Positions 10,141 to 20,957 of a stretch of 64,000 nucleotides of DNA are shown piece after piece. Both the position numbers and the translations under genes were made by a program. The notes under the pieces are model-generated. The model was not told the origin of the DNA. It searched no databases and saw only the letters and a program-made list of their open reading frames with translations. Where the stretch lies: assembly GCA_020310875.1 (NCBI GenBank), contig CM035420.1:184499380-184563379 (forward strand), in the 5' to 3' direction. Position 1 is the stretch's first letter; each line of letters starts with the position of its first letter. The stretch comes from Ceratopteris richardii. Its lineage: Eukaryota > Streptophyta > Polypodiopsida > Polypodiales > Pteridaceae.

Positions 10141-10645
10141 ATTTTTAGATTTTTGCAATTCAATCAACTAGCAAAATTGAGATGAACAAAGTGTGTATGC
10201 CAAAGCTTTGCATATAAGATAGCCTACAAATCATGAGCTAGACATGCTAAATAATTCTCAAAATTTTCATAATTTCAGAGCTTATACAACCCATGAAATG
10301 AAATGATAGAAGTGATGATAACATCACTATATAAAAGATCATTAGCCTTACATTTTTTCATCATTAAATTTGACAACTAGGCTAATGCTAAAGTTGATCA
10401 TAGATTTTTCTTGATTCTTGGCACAAATAATGCATCTGACAATGTGAAAGAACTACCATAAAAAAACAATCAGAATGAACTTTCCAACTCCTATGAAAGG
10501 ATTTGAGGACTTGGTAACACATGTGATAATATTCCGTGTAGGAGGAGGCTCAATGAAGTGAAGAAAATATGTGGTGAGGTAATATGTTTGGTTGCACCAC
10601 TATAAAAGTACCAAACATCTGAGACTACTATAGACATACAATGAC
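10141..10645 (-). pseudogene. copia protease and pre-integrase remnant (element K)
   Basis: Immediately left of the junction the frame reads CMSIVVSDVWYFYSGATKHI, the L protease with YSG in place of the active DSG triad. The rest is degraded but colinear with L 36270-35700. On the right side of 10645 the sequence changes without a break in frame to RNase H of a different copia family (H). Confidence 0.72.
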
Positions 10646-11345
10646 ATGATAAATCAGGCCTTGTCAATGTAGCATAAATCAAGCTACCCACCAAACTCTG
10701 ATAAACCTTAATGTCTTTGAATTATTCTCCTCCATATCTACTCAGTTTGTGATTCACTTCCATTGGAGTTGATGCTATCCTTCAATATTCCATTTTAAAT
10801 TTGATTAGCAATTTCTTCAAATACCTTTCTTGAGTCACATATACTCCATGTTGAGTATATGAAATCTCCATTCCCAAGAAATATGACAAATCTCCCAAGT
10901 CACTGCATCTTAAATTCTTTCTCCATCTACTTCTTAAGCATTTGTATGCCTTTGTCATCTGTACCTGTACGTATTATGTCATCAACATAAATACAAACAT
11001 AGATAAATCCATTTTCACTTGCTTTGATTAGCAAGCTATTATCTGCCTTTGATGCTTGGAAACCATGTTCCTTCAAGAACTTTACAAGCTAGTAATTCCA
11101 TGTCCTTGGGGCCTCATTCAAGCCATACAAAGCTCTCTTGAGCTTGCACACATGATCTCAATAAAATTGATCTTTAAAACCATCTATTTGCTCCATGTAA
11201 ACTTCCTATAAAAATAACCATTTAAAAATGCATTCTTCACATATAATTGAGACAATTTCAAACCTTTGCATGCAAAAATAGCTATCAGAGTTCTTATGGT
11301 TGTCATCTTTGCAACAAGACTATAGGTTTCATCATAGATATCCTT
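10646..11345 (-). pseudogene. copia RT and RNase H start (element H)
   Basis: With frameshifts and stops, the minus strand reads GLVVKGY, then EVYMEQIDGFKDQFY, CKLKRALYGL, FIYVCIYVDDI (the catalytic YVDD is present) and finally IYATLTRPDLS of the RNase H side, where element K takes over. It is colinear with J 59000-58290. Confidence 0.75.
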
Positions 11346-11890
11346 TTACAACAAGTCCATCTGTATGTCATGTGTTGACCTGCAACATTAGGTAAGCCAA
11401 GTATTGAACCATTGTTAATCATTTCTTTAATACCTCTTTCATTGAAGTGTCCAAGCCTTTTGTGCCAAAGATCCAATTCAGATATCTTTTGCTCTCCATA
11501 TGTGAACAAGGCATGTCCAACATTACCTTGTACCTTCAATGTGAAAAGCCTTCCTTCTTTCTTTCCTGTAACAATTTGCTTATACCCTTGATTAGATCTT
11601 CAACATAAACTCGATCATTAATGAACCTCACCTCATATCCTTTTTCTACAATTTGTCCTACACTGATCAAATTCTTTGGAATTGTAGGAACATAAAAAAC
11701 CTATCTTTGGCCTTCAGTGATCCAATAGAGTTCACCTTGTGCTTTGTATTATCACCTGTTTGAATTGTATGATTAATTACTTTATTCTCCAAATCAGTCA
11801 CTAAAGCAATGTTGCCACTCAAATGATTGCTACATCCTGAATCAATATAAAACACTCTTTGATGGTGGACAGCTTCCAGAGATGAGATGG
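11345..11890 (-). pseudogene. copia protease and GAG-pre-integrase (element H)
   Basis: 12020-11667 includes VFYIDSGCSNHLSGNIALV, the protease active site with an intact DSG triad, followed by the family segment TGDNTKHKVNSIGSLKAKD. 11539-11303 gives the pre-integrase segment with LDLWHKRLGHFNERGIKEM (the zinc-binding His residues). Upstream of the protease the frame holds no recognisable gag. Confidence 0.8.
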
Positions 11891-12030
11891 TGCTCCAAAG
11901 TCTTGCTTCACACCAGACAAAACTGAGTTGAGGAGTGTAAAGTAGACCTCTTGAGCTTTCCAAGAAGCACAAATAATCACCCAAGTACTTTGGAAGATGA
12001 TCCTCAAACCATTGGATCAAAATAGATAAG

Positions 12031-12549
12031 TTGGAGTTTCTATATGAACCAAAAACTTGCTATTTTGGTCACTACCCCTGCTCAAAGAAATGAATAGTAT
12101 TCCTTCTCTGCTAACAATTCAACAAAATCCTTTTGAGCATATCTAAGTAACTTGGGTAGCTAAGGTTTTCAAGTTATTTCACTTGAAATGATAGAGCAGG
12201 CTCAAAGAATGATGTTTAGCAAGTTAGAGATGCATCCCGACATTTTTGAGTGTTGACAGTATGCAGACCAAAGGGTAATGTTTTGCACATAGCTCAAGCT
12301 TGGCTAAGACAATAAGTATGAAACTTTGCAGCAAGAAAATAGACAGCCTAGTGAGTCTATACCAACATAAAGCACTGCAAATGATCAAGTACACACTGAG
12401 AAATGGATAAGTGAAATTCATTGTTCTGAGTGATACATGACAAACTACAAGATATGAGATATGAGAAAACTATATGTATTAATGCACATAGATTGCATAG
12501 ATTTCTCTCAATATACTGAACGAAATGCTATGTACATTTACTAGCATAA
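12031..12549. other. Unassigned stretch between H and a copia LTR end
   Basis: No coding sequence recognised. It may be the remainder of a G-type LTR or a separate degraded piece; I could not align it by eye. Confidence 0.3.
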
Positions 12550-13132
12550 ACTAGAAATTAATACCTTTTGAATGAGACATATCTCATCCAGTTTGGAGCT
12601 CTACAGAGAGAGCAGCAGCCTCTACGAGCTTACTATTGGCGAATAAGATGATGCAGAAAAATCAAGGAGCAAGACAATGATGGTCACGAGTGTATGTATA
12701 TTGCTTCCATGTATTGTACAAGTGATTTGAAGTGTTTATATAGGCTCTAGAAGTGCTCCACGAGTTCTAAAAGTGGATTTTGAATTCAAATAAAGGTGGG
12801 AATGGTTCTTGGAGGGAATCAATTCACTTTCCTACAATCTAGGAATAGTGAAGATCTAGTTTGATCTACTTTTAGGTGATTGATTGCTTGATTGATTGCA
12901 ACTCAACCACCACAAATTCATGGGATTTGGGATCTCTCTTTCTATTTTTACATGTGTAAAGCTCAAGGCTTTTACAATGGTAAAAGATCCATGAAAAATC
13001 TTTTAAAGAAATACAATAAGTGAGCATAAGTAAAAGAGCTCTCCAATGGATATTCCTTTGACCTAATCCAAGTGATAGTTTTTGATGTAGACAAAATCCA
13101 CCTCAAGCATAGTGTAAGCTTGATGTTCCAAT
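12550..13132 (-). repeat. copia LTR fragment, G type
   Basis: Shares ordered segments with 3395-3917 of element G: the GCTCTRC start, a TGTATRTATTGCTTC stretch, the AATCTAGGAA and GATTGATTGA stretches, and the end AAGCTTGATGTTCCAATA. The neighbouring protease belongs to family J, so LTR and interior do not match. Confidence 0.6.
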
Positions 13133-13177
13133 ATGAGGGTCTAGTTCCAATGTTTTGAGAAGGAGCTATAACTTGCA

Positions 13178-13965
13178 AGGCAAAGACCATTTTGAGATCC
13201 GAGAATTTGATGGCACAAACTTTCCTCTATGGTAGAATTAGATTAAAGATGTGCTGATTCAGAGGAGGCAATGGAGGCCAGTAACTAGAATCTCAAAGAA
13301 GCCTACTGACATGGATGAAGATGATTGGGATGAGTTATATGAAATGGCTAGGTCTACCATTCAATTGCACTTGGCAGATAATGTTTACTTTACAATATTA
13401 GATTGTGAAAGTGGAGAGGAGCTTTGGATGAAGTTGTGCAATACATATAAAAAAGAGACATCATCAAATAAAGTGTATCTAATGAGAAAATTATATGATC
13501 TTTGCATGAAGGACACAAATAGTGTTGCTGCTCATCTAAATGAGTTTGATGCTATATTCTCTTAGTTATAGGCTCAAAAAATGGGTATGGATAATGAAAT
13601 GAAAGTAGTCTTGCTGTTATGCACCCTACCATCATCATGGGATACGTTTTGCACACCTATTATTAGCAATAGTGCACCTGGTGGTAAATTGGACTATGAT
13701 GACATATGTGGAGCACTCTTGAGTGAGGAGATTCATAGAAAATCTATGGTTGGCACTCAAAGTGGAGATGCATATAATGTTCTTGATTCTTGTCAAAGGA
13801 AAGAATCAACAATGTGGCATGAGCAAGAACAAGGAAAAGAATGGTCAACCGAATAAGAGAAGAAGTAAATCAAGGAAGAGGGATATCAAATGCCATTATT
13901 TTCATAGGAAAGGACACATGAAGAAAGACTGTTATGCATTAAAGAATGCTAAAGTTAAAGGATAG
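13178..13965 (+). pseudogene. copia gag with zinc knuckle (fragment I)
   Basis: The frame opens HFEIREFDGTNFPLW, the usual N-terminal copia gag segment, has two stops, then continues as KDVLIQRRQWRPVTR, STIQLHLADNV and HLNEFDAIFS (13251-13565). After a stop it goes on with VVLLLCTLPSSWDTF and the end of the capsid. A zinc knuckle follows in another frame (13723-13965): CHYFHRKGHMKKDC, with His in place of the second Cys. Nonsense and frameshift changes make it a pseudogene. Confidence 0.82.
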
Positions 13966-14013
13966 AATGTTGATGGATATGTTAAATAGCCACCTGCACC
14001 ATCTACTTCGACT

Positions 14014-14205
14014 GTGAAGATTGAAGAAATTAATGCTAGTTTTGATGATGCTGTTGTGTTGAAACTTGATAGCATTGTGCCAACTGAGGCTCTTATGGTT
14101 GATTCTCTTTCCCACATGTGGTTGCTAGATTTTGGTGCTTCTTTCCATGTGACATCACATAGAGAATGGTTCTCTAATTATGCAGCAAAGTCTCTTGGTA
14201 CCGTG
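14014..14205 (+). pseudogene. copia protease start (fragment I)
   Basis: Encodes MWLLDFGASFHVTSHREWF. The family has DSG at the active site; here it is DFG, so the protease would be inactive. The sequence is cut at about 14205 where gypsy O begins. Confidence 0.75.
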
Positions 14206-14209
14206 AGAC

Positions 14210-15357
14210 TTGTTCCCACTTGTTCCCACTTGTTCGGCTTGTAACACTTGCTCGATTTCTGTTATGTCATCATATGGTTCTCCCATTCCATCATAGTGAT
14301 TTCTCATACATTTAGAAACTTGAATCGGTCTCAGCCTTCTTACGGGTTCGGGCAGTCTGGGCATTACAAGAATTGCTCGTCTAACTGGATGCATTCCTAG
14401 TTGCACACCTAGTTGTGGCCTTGGTCTAATGGGTGGATGGTTCATGTTACCTAACGCTGAGTTGGTTTGGTTGTGTGAATATGTTCCTAGCATTGCAAAC
14501 TCCACATGTGTTTGGTTGGCGATACTTCACTGGCTTGTTTGTCCTGACATTGTATTCTCTGTTCCTTGGTGGGTTCCAAAAGGGTTGTGTGAGGTAGTTG
14601 CCTACTCTCGAGGAGGGAATACCAAAAATCCCATGTATTTCAATTGAGACCTATCAATTGCATCTACTGGCCAATACCTTCTTTGGTTTTGGTCTAGGTA
14701 AGTGATTCCAGACTCATCTTCCAAATCCTTCAACTCATAGATAGTCACTGGGCTCACTTCCTATCCTTGGATGGGTGAATCTATCTCTAACAATAGATCT
14801 CACCCCTGAATCAGATATACGTCCAACAGGTAATCATCTTGAGGTATCAAATCCCCTCTCAAGACCTGAGTCACCACAGACTTGCCCCTTGGGGTGGTCA
14901 CAAGTTCTTTCGGGTTAGATCTACCTGAATTTCCTTTTCCTTCTAGTTCTCCTCTCTCGTTAATCTCATCAAGGTTTTCTATCACTACATAGATTTGACT
15001 TAACTTATCCATGTACACTCCTCCCTCATACTTAACTATGGGTCTAGGCACTATTGCTGACTCGGTAGAGTTTACCATTCTTGCAATAGATCTATTTAAA
15101 CCATCCAGGTAAATAGGGATTCCTTGTCGATTTGTTGATACATACTACAGAGAGGTGCGCTATTCACCCTCTCTGGCTGACATAAAATTCCCCCTGGGAA
15201 CAGAACCATGCATGTCCTCTGAGGCCATGGGTAGTTCCTCCTCTGAGTCACTAGAGGTGTCCGAGTAGATCGAGTGATGGATCGCTTGGGTTGCACTACC
15301 TATCGATGAAATGATACTTCTCTGGCTACTTAGCACCCATCCTGATCTTAAGTTCAT
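14210..15357 (-). pseudogene. gypsy gag N-terminal half (element O)
   Basis: The start at 15357 reads MNLRSGWVLS, like MNLRSGRHLG in A. 15078-14800 has a YEGGVYMDKLSQIYVV segment and TPRGKSVVTQVLRGD, matching A at 46240-46050. Further left come VTIYELKDLEDE and FLVFPPRE and, at 14505-14155, MRNHYDGMGEPYDDITEIEQ, the entry to the capsid domain. It then breaks off at fragment I. Several stops interrupt it. The N-terminal domain before the capsid is one I do not recognise from known gag proteins. Confidence 0.7.
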
Positions 15358-15479
15358 TCACCCCTTTGGGTCTATATCTACTTCCCTCTTCCCCTTAATT
15401 AACTCCTCAATCACTTCAAGTTTTGCCTCCAATTAGGTTGAGTCGTTCAGGATGATACCACTCTTGGTGATACCACACA

Positions 15480-16010
15480 GACGATATGACACTTCTACAA
15501 CCCTATGATATGATACCAAGGGCCTATGGTGATACGATACCACTGGTTGGCACGATACAATACTGGAGATGCAGACGATACGATACCTCTACAGTCCCAT
15601 GATACAATACCAAAGTAGTCGAGGATACGATACTTGGTCTGCTCATGATACGATACTGGCTATGGACATGATACAATATCAAAGTATCATTGGGCGATAC
15701 GATACCATGATTACACGATACGATACTACTCCTCGCGATATGATACCAAGACAAGAAACGATACGATACTAAGTTTGTGATACGATACCAATCATGCACG
15801 CAATAGGATATTGCTCGGTCAACGATATGATACCGTGATCGACATGGTACGATACCAGGTGGACCACGATACGATACCACCAGGTGATCGTGATCACGAT
15901 ACTAGCACTTCATAATACAATACCATGACGGTATTGCAATACCTCAAGTGGGCATGCACGATACGATACTAGGCGAGTATCGTGATACTAGGGAATTTCG
16001 GTATTGTGAT
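15480..16010. repeat. Leader motif array of element O (GATACGATACC units)
   Basis: About 20 copies of GATACGATACC or close variants (GATATGATACC, GATACAATACC, GATACGATACT), separated by unique spacers of about 8-30 bases. Variants differ mostly at the CpG, as expected from deamination. The array occupies the same place between PBS and gag as the AATCGCGATT arrays of F and A. A further pair of related motifs lies beyond the P insertion (30768-30800, ATCGCGATACTGG and ATGATACT). Confidence 0.8.
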
Positions 16011-16096
16011 CCCAAAACTCGATCGATCACTATACTATAGCAAAAAATGATCAAAATTTAGCTTTTTTGAGTACTGGTTGCTTATTTCTCTATCCT

Positions 16097-16884
16097 TGTA
16101 GCACCGCACGATTCTCTCTCTTTCCCTCTCTCTCTCTCCCTATTTGACCCCACACCCCTCCACACCCCTCCGCAACCCCCCATGAACCCCACAAACCCCA
16201 CAAACCCGACAAATCCCACACCCCTCCACACCCCTCCACAACCCCCCACAAACCCCACAAACCCCACAAACCCCACACCCCTCCACAACCCCCACGAACC
16301 TCGCAAACCCCACAAACCCCACACCCCCCCACTAACCCCACAAACCCCACACCCCTCCACAACCCCCCACAAACCACGCAAACCCCACAAACCTGACAAA
16401 CCCCACACCCCTCCACACCCCTCCACAACCCCCACAAACCCCACACGCCTCCACACCCCTGCACAACCCCCCACGAACCCCGCAAACCCCACACCCCTCT
16501 GCACCCCTCCACAACCCCCACAAACCCCGCGAACCCCACACCCCTCCACAACCCCCCATGAACCCCGCAAACCCCACAAACCCCACACCCCTCCACACTC
16601 CTCCACAACCCTCCACAAACCCTGCAAACCCCGCAAACCACAAACCCCACACCCCTCCACACCCCTCCACACCCCTCCACAACCCCCCACGAACCCCACA
16701 AACCCCACAAACCTCACACCCCTCCACAACCCCCATGAACCTCGCAAACCCCACAAACCCCACACCCCTCCTCACCCCTCCACAACCCCCCACGACCCCA
16801 CAATCCTCCGCAACCCTCGACACCCCTCCACAACCCCCCACAAATCCCACACCCCTCCACACCCCTCCACAACCCCCCACGAAC
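16097..16884 (+). repeat. 5' LTR fragment of element P
   Basis: Starts TGTAGCACCGCACG, identical to the start of the 3' LTR at 27616, followed by the same (TC)n tract and C-rich array. It is cut at 16884, so only the first quarter of the LTR is left. The 5 bases before it (atcct, 16092-16096) resemble the 5 bases after the proposed 3' LTR end (atctt, 30681-30685). Confidence 0.75.
16150..16884 (+). repeat. C-rich minisatellite in the P 5' LTR
   Basis: An irregular array of two main units, CCCCACAAA (9 bases) and CCCCTCCACA (10 bases), with occasional CCCCCCACGAA. On the minus strand it gives runs of four to six G separated by 3-6 bases for over 700 bases. Long open frames in several phases (PTNPT, HTPPQP repeats) are a product of the repeat and are not genes. 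Confidence 0.95.
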
Positions 16885-17057
16885 AATTGAAATGATAACC
16901 GCCATAATTACGGCGTGCATGCATGAGCAGAATCAGTAACACAGGGCGGTGATTAATCATAATTAGATATCAAAAGGAGGAGATTTACAGTCTATATTCA
17001 ACCAAAATACGGAAATAAAAAAGAAAATAAGCGACACACGGAAAAATGAGGAACACG
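16885..17057. other. Unexplained spacer between P 5' LTR and Q
   Basis: Does not match the P LTR after its array, the Q LTR, or any other sequence in the window that I can see. It should hold the Q 3' LTR and the rest of the P 5' LTR, so a deletion with unrelated filler is likely. Confidence 0.4.
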
Positions 17058-18275
17058 TTAGCGGTGATCAGACGGTTGGTGATATGGGCGCAAATTTGAA
17101 CCATTGATTACTTTGGGAAGAGGGACTTCGGTCAAGGTATTCAACCGAAAAGTAGTTGGTCCCACTTGCTCACTAATCCGGTAAGTACCGAACCACCGTA
17201 ATTTAAATTTTCCAGCAGAACGATTTGATTTAGCATTATAAAAAAACACAAGTTGGCCCATCGTAAACACAGGAGTCTTGAGGAAATGATCATGAGTCCG
17301 GGCTTGCTGCAACTGAACTTCTTGAAGAGTTAGGAGGCTTTCCCAACGATGTTCATCCAAGTCTCTAAGTGCTTCCAAGCAAAATGGCAAAGATTCTTCA
17401 TGCAGTAATTTCTGAGTTAGGGCCACGCATAAGCTTGGCACTACGAGCTCCATTGGCACGATTGCTTCCAACCCATAAGCAAGCTTGAAAGGGGTCATTC
17501 CGATTGCAACTTTGTATGTAGTCCGGTATGACCATAACACTGCGGGTAGTAATTGATCCCAATGTTCTGGTGATTCTATGACCAATTTGCGAAGCATACT
17601 CAACAGCGTCTTGTTGGTACTTTCAACTAAACCATCAGCACGAGGATAGTACAGTGAACTGAATTTATGCAGAATTTGAAAAGTGTGCATTAGTACTCGC
17701 ATTAAATTGTTAGCAAAATGAGTTCCTTGGTCTATCACAAGTTCTAGAGGCATTTTGCCACCAAAACAGCTGTGGCGGACCGTAAGGCCCAAGCTTTTGC
17801 CCACCTGGTAGCGTAATCTGTATAGGTCAGGATGTAGCGAGTGTTGCTAAGGATCGCTGGTGGTGTCATTGGTCCAATAAAATCAAGGCCCGACTTTTGA
17901 AAAGGTTCCAAAGGTAATACAGGTTGCAGAAGAAAGAAGTGGTGTTGTAAGGGCTGTCCAGATCGTTGACAAGTGTCACACTGCTGCACAAACTGAGTCA
18001 CGTCTTTATACATGGTTTGCCACCAAATCCCACTTTGCAGAATCTTCCGATGAGTAAGATCTGCTGCAAAATGCCCACCGGAGGGTATTGAATGTGCCAT
18101 AACAATAACCGAGTCTGCTTCATGATGTGGGATACAATGAAGTAAGACACCAATATGATCCATATAGTACAATTGTCCTACAATCAACCGGAATATATGA
18201 CTGTAAACTACAATTTTCCGCCGCATAGCAGGAGGTGTATGAGGAGGAAGACATCCATCAGTCAGAAAAGTTAAC
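17058..18275 (-). pseudogene. gypsy integrase (element Q)
   Basis: From the right it has the HHCC zinc domain (HSIPSGGHFAADLTHRKI, then CDTCQRSG), the core with the first Asp (SGLDFIGP), then in another frame the second Asp (LVIDQGTHF) and the Glu (LVESTNKTL), followed by the C-terminal GPY-like segment (KFKLRWFGTYRISEQVGPTT) ending at 17058. Between AVLVAK and PLELVID about a dozen residues are missing with a frame change near 17760, so the core is broken. All three catalytic positions are kept. Confidence 0.85.
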
Positions 18276-19698
18276 AACGTATCATAGTAGGTAGGCGGCA
18301 CAGGATGTTCGGTAGACTCATCACGAGCTGGTTCAGCAGCGTAAATTGCTGGTGTGGTATCATCAACGGCCACCAGAGCTTCACCGGAATCCAACCGAGA
18401 GAGAAAATCTACTAAGGCATGTGCTGTACCGGGTCGATGAATCACTTCATAGTCGAACTCCTGTAGCAATAAAACCCAACAAGCCAAGCGATCACCTAAA
18501 TGTTGTTGCCGGACCAGATATACAAGTGTGGCATGATCCACGTGAAAGGTGAATTTTCGGTCGAGCAAATAATGCCGGAATTTCTTCATAGAATACACCA
18601 ACCCGAGACATTCTCTTTCGATCACTGAATAGTTCCTTTCAACAGGAGCTGGTTGCTAGCATAATAGACTGGCCGAAACCACTTGTCAGTTTGCTGCATT
18701 AAAACGCTTCCAATGGCTATATCCGATGCATCTACAAAGACATGGAATGGGTGGTCCCAATCAGGAGGTTGCAAAATTGGAGCCTGTGTCAATAATCCTT
18801 TTAGACGATCGAATGCAGTTTGGCATTCTGAAGTCCATTCGAACTGTCGTGGAGTACTAGTCATTAGCCGATTAAGTGGTGTTGCTAAATGGGCTAGCCT
18901 CCGTAAATGCCTGCCATGCCACCGGATTTGACCCAGGAAGCGCATAACTTCTTTCGGCATTTTAGGGACGGGTGCTTCCAACACAGCTACGACTTTGTCT
19001 GGATCAACTTGGATACCTTGTGCAAATATAATATGTCCCAAGAGTTTACCACAAGAAACCGCAAAAACAGATTTTGTCGGGTTCAGACAAAGTCGGTATT
19101 CACGGCGTTTCTCAAAGCAGCACCGTAAATGATACAGGTGCGCCGCAATCTTGCCAAATAAGGAGAAGTCATCTAAATAGAATTGCATAAAAGTAGTCAA
19201 GTAGGGTGAAAAGACTTCCTGCATACAACGTTGAAATGTGCTCGGAGCATTCCTTAACCCAAACCACATGACCGTACAAGCAAAAACAACCCAATTCGTA
19301 ATGAAAGTTGTTTTCGGTATGTCTTGTTCAGCCATTCTGACCTGGTTATAACCACTGTAGCCGTCTAGAAAGGATTACATCTTGTGTCGAACCACTCTGT
19401 CGAGCATTGTGTCAAGAAAGGGAAGAGGAAACAGATCAGGTACCGTGGCCGCATTCAGGTTCCGATAATCCACACAGATTCGTAGCTACTTATTTTTCTT
19501 CGGAACAATCACGATCGGAGATATCCATTCAGCGTGTTCGATTGGTACAATGAATCCCACCTTCAATAATCGATCGAGTTCTGCTTTGACCTGTGCTGCA
19601 TAATTGGGATTCATTCGGTAACTAGATTGTTTAATTGGCTTTGCCTCAGGTTTGAGTACGACCCGATGTTGATAGATCCGCGGATCAAGACCTTTCAT
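18276..19698 (-). pseudogene. gypsy RT and RNase H (element Q)
   Basis: RT starts in 19698-19486 (EWISPIVIVPKKNK), continues through two stops (after KKNK at about 19485 and after RHKM near 19377) to SFLDGYSGYNQV, then 19335-18622 with FGLRNAPSTF and the catalytic FYLDDFS, and ends in the thumb. RNase H begins FHVFVDASDIAIG. A one-base loss near 18645 shifts the frame before IERECLGLVYSMKKFRHYL (18625). The catalytic Asp, Glu and Asp of RNase H (VDAS, IEREC, HVDHA) are visible. Confidence 0.87.
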
Positions 19699-19710
19699 AT
19701 CGTGATAGTC

Positions 19711-20757
19711 TCAAGAAAAAACATCAAAAAACTCATGCAGGAGTCGGATCAAGTCATCTTGAAATGCCTCGGACAGTCCTGCCTTAATCTTAATAGGTCG
19801 CGGGTTAACTTCATCACCCAGATTATAGGTTACTTGACGAGGTTTCCCCAAGTCGTCAGCTAATTGTAAAAGTTGATGTAGAGTGGCTCCATCCATAACA
19901 ACACTGTCTTCTGCGTCTGCATCTTCGGTCACAGGAACAACCGTACAGGCTGACGAACTCCAATTGTCTGCTACAGCTTGAAGATCTATAGTTCCTAAGG
20001 AAATCAGATCTTTATTGTTCTTCAGAAATGCCTCTTCTTCATCGTCAGATAAGCCATCCAACATGTGGATCGGTTCTGCTACATAGGGTCTGGCATGAAG
20101 CTCGCAGGACTGGATGGCATCCAGTTTAACAACATATTTACTGTGATTATCTTTGAAAGTCAATTCCTGCGCGAAGGAGTCCTATACAACTTTGGCTTGT
20201 TTCAACCATGGTCGACTGAAAAGAAGATTATAGTCGAGGCTGGATTCTGGTAGTTCTAGGACTACGAAAGTCATTTTGAACGTGGTACCCTGCAAAGTAA
20301 TTGGGATATTCCGGACTAGTCCCACCGGATGGACGCGGGATTGGTCGGCCATTCTTACAAAAAATTGGATGGGCTCGATTTGGGTCCACCCTAATTTCTT
20401 ACAAAGAGCTACAGTTGCTATATTCACACCCGAACCGCCATCAATTAGCACTTGAGTGATCTTGTGATTTTTATGCCATACCGTGATTAAGGGGACTAAA
20501 TGATCTACCATAGAATCAGCTTTTGCTTGTATTGTTGCCATCACCGGAGTACAAGAAGATCCAGGGCTAAGTTGTTGCTGGAATTGATGCCAAACTCTTG
20601 GCACTAACGCAAGCAGTTGTCCCAAGGGGAGTGTAATTGAAGCCTTAGTGAGAATCTCCCATACCTTATCGGTTTGCATCGTACTCTTCACTGAGTCTGA
20701 TGATGATGGTACTGTTACTAGGTCAGTGTTTTGTTCATTCGGCCGCACCTTTGGCAA
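19711..20757 (-). pseudogene. gypsy aspartic protease (element Q)
   Basis: 20757-20182 encodes the protease: VLIDGGSGVNIATVALCKKL with the DGG form of the active site used by many plant gypsy elements, and the flap/C-terminal DYNLLFSRPWLKQAKV. A stop near 20180 separates it from the linker 20163-19711, which leads into RT and has many acidic residues. Confidence 0.85.
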
Positions 20758-20957
20758 GGGAACCTGTGTTACCGGAATCGGGTCAGGAAATACAGTTTAC
20801 TCTTTAGATGCCCATTGGCTAGCTTTGGTATACATTTGCTGCTGCTCATGGATACCAGGTTCGAACACCTCAGCTCCTAGTTGCAACTGCTGACCCGATC
20901 GTTTCTGGACCACTACAGCTTGTGATTCCACTGGTGAGATATAGACCATGTTGGTCA

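Larger units (their letters stand above)
7375..10645 (-). mobile_element. Ty1/copia element K, L family, 3' two thirds
   Basis: The minus strand runs from protease (from 10645) through pre-integrase, integrase, RT and RNase H to a polypurine tract at about 7375-7390. Every part matches element L (33400-36300). Gag, PBS and 5' LTR are replaced by element H at 10645, and the 3' LTR is replaced by the LTR of E. It has many more stops and frameshifts than L, so it is older. Confidence 0.8.
10646..12030 (-). mobile_element. Ty1/copia element H, J family, internally deleted
   Basis: The minus strand holds protease (about 11880-11660), pre-integrase (11620-11345) and RT to the start of RNase H (11340-10646). 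Integrase is absent: the pre-integrase segment ending GQHMTY is joined directly to the RT. The pieces match element J (60769-58300). The right end breaks off near 11890-12030, before gag. Confidence 0.75.
13178..14205 (+). mobile_element. Ty1/copia fragment I (gag-protease)
   Basis: A plus-strand remnant carrying gag, zinc knuckle and the start of protease. It has no LTR of its own here. The left side abuts the copia LTR end at 13132 and the right side runs into gypsy O through three copies of a 10-base repeat. Confidence 0.75.
14210..16096 (-). mobile_element. Ty3/gypsy element O, gag and leader (left part)
   Basis: Carries gag (15357-14210) and the leader up to 16096, where the LTR of element P starts. 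The other end of O (leader end, PBS, 5' LTR) lies at 30681-32037, beyond P. The combined leader, about 1.2 kb from gag start to PBS, is close to that of element A. The gag matches A domain by domain but O has a different leader motif, so it is a sister subfamily. Confidence 0.7.

Noticed and set aside
15480-16010. CRISPR-like array of short repeats with unique spacers
   Set aside because: The repeat is only 11 bases and degenerate, spacers vary in length, the context is a plant retrotransposon leader, and no cas-like gene is near.
16150-16884. Telomere-like C-rich repeat
   Set aside because: The units are CCCCACAAA and CCCCTCCACA, not the plant telomere CCCTAAA, and the array starts inside an LTR.
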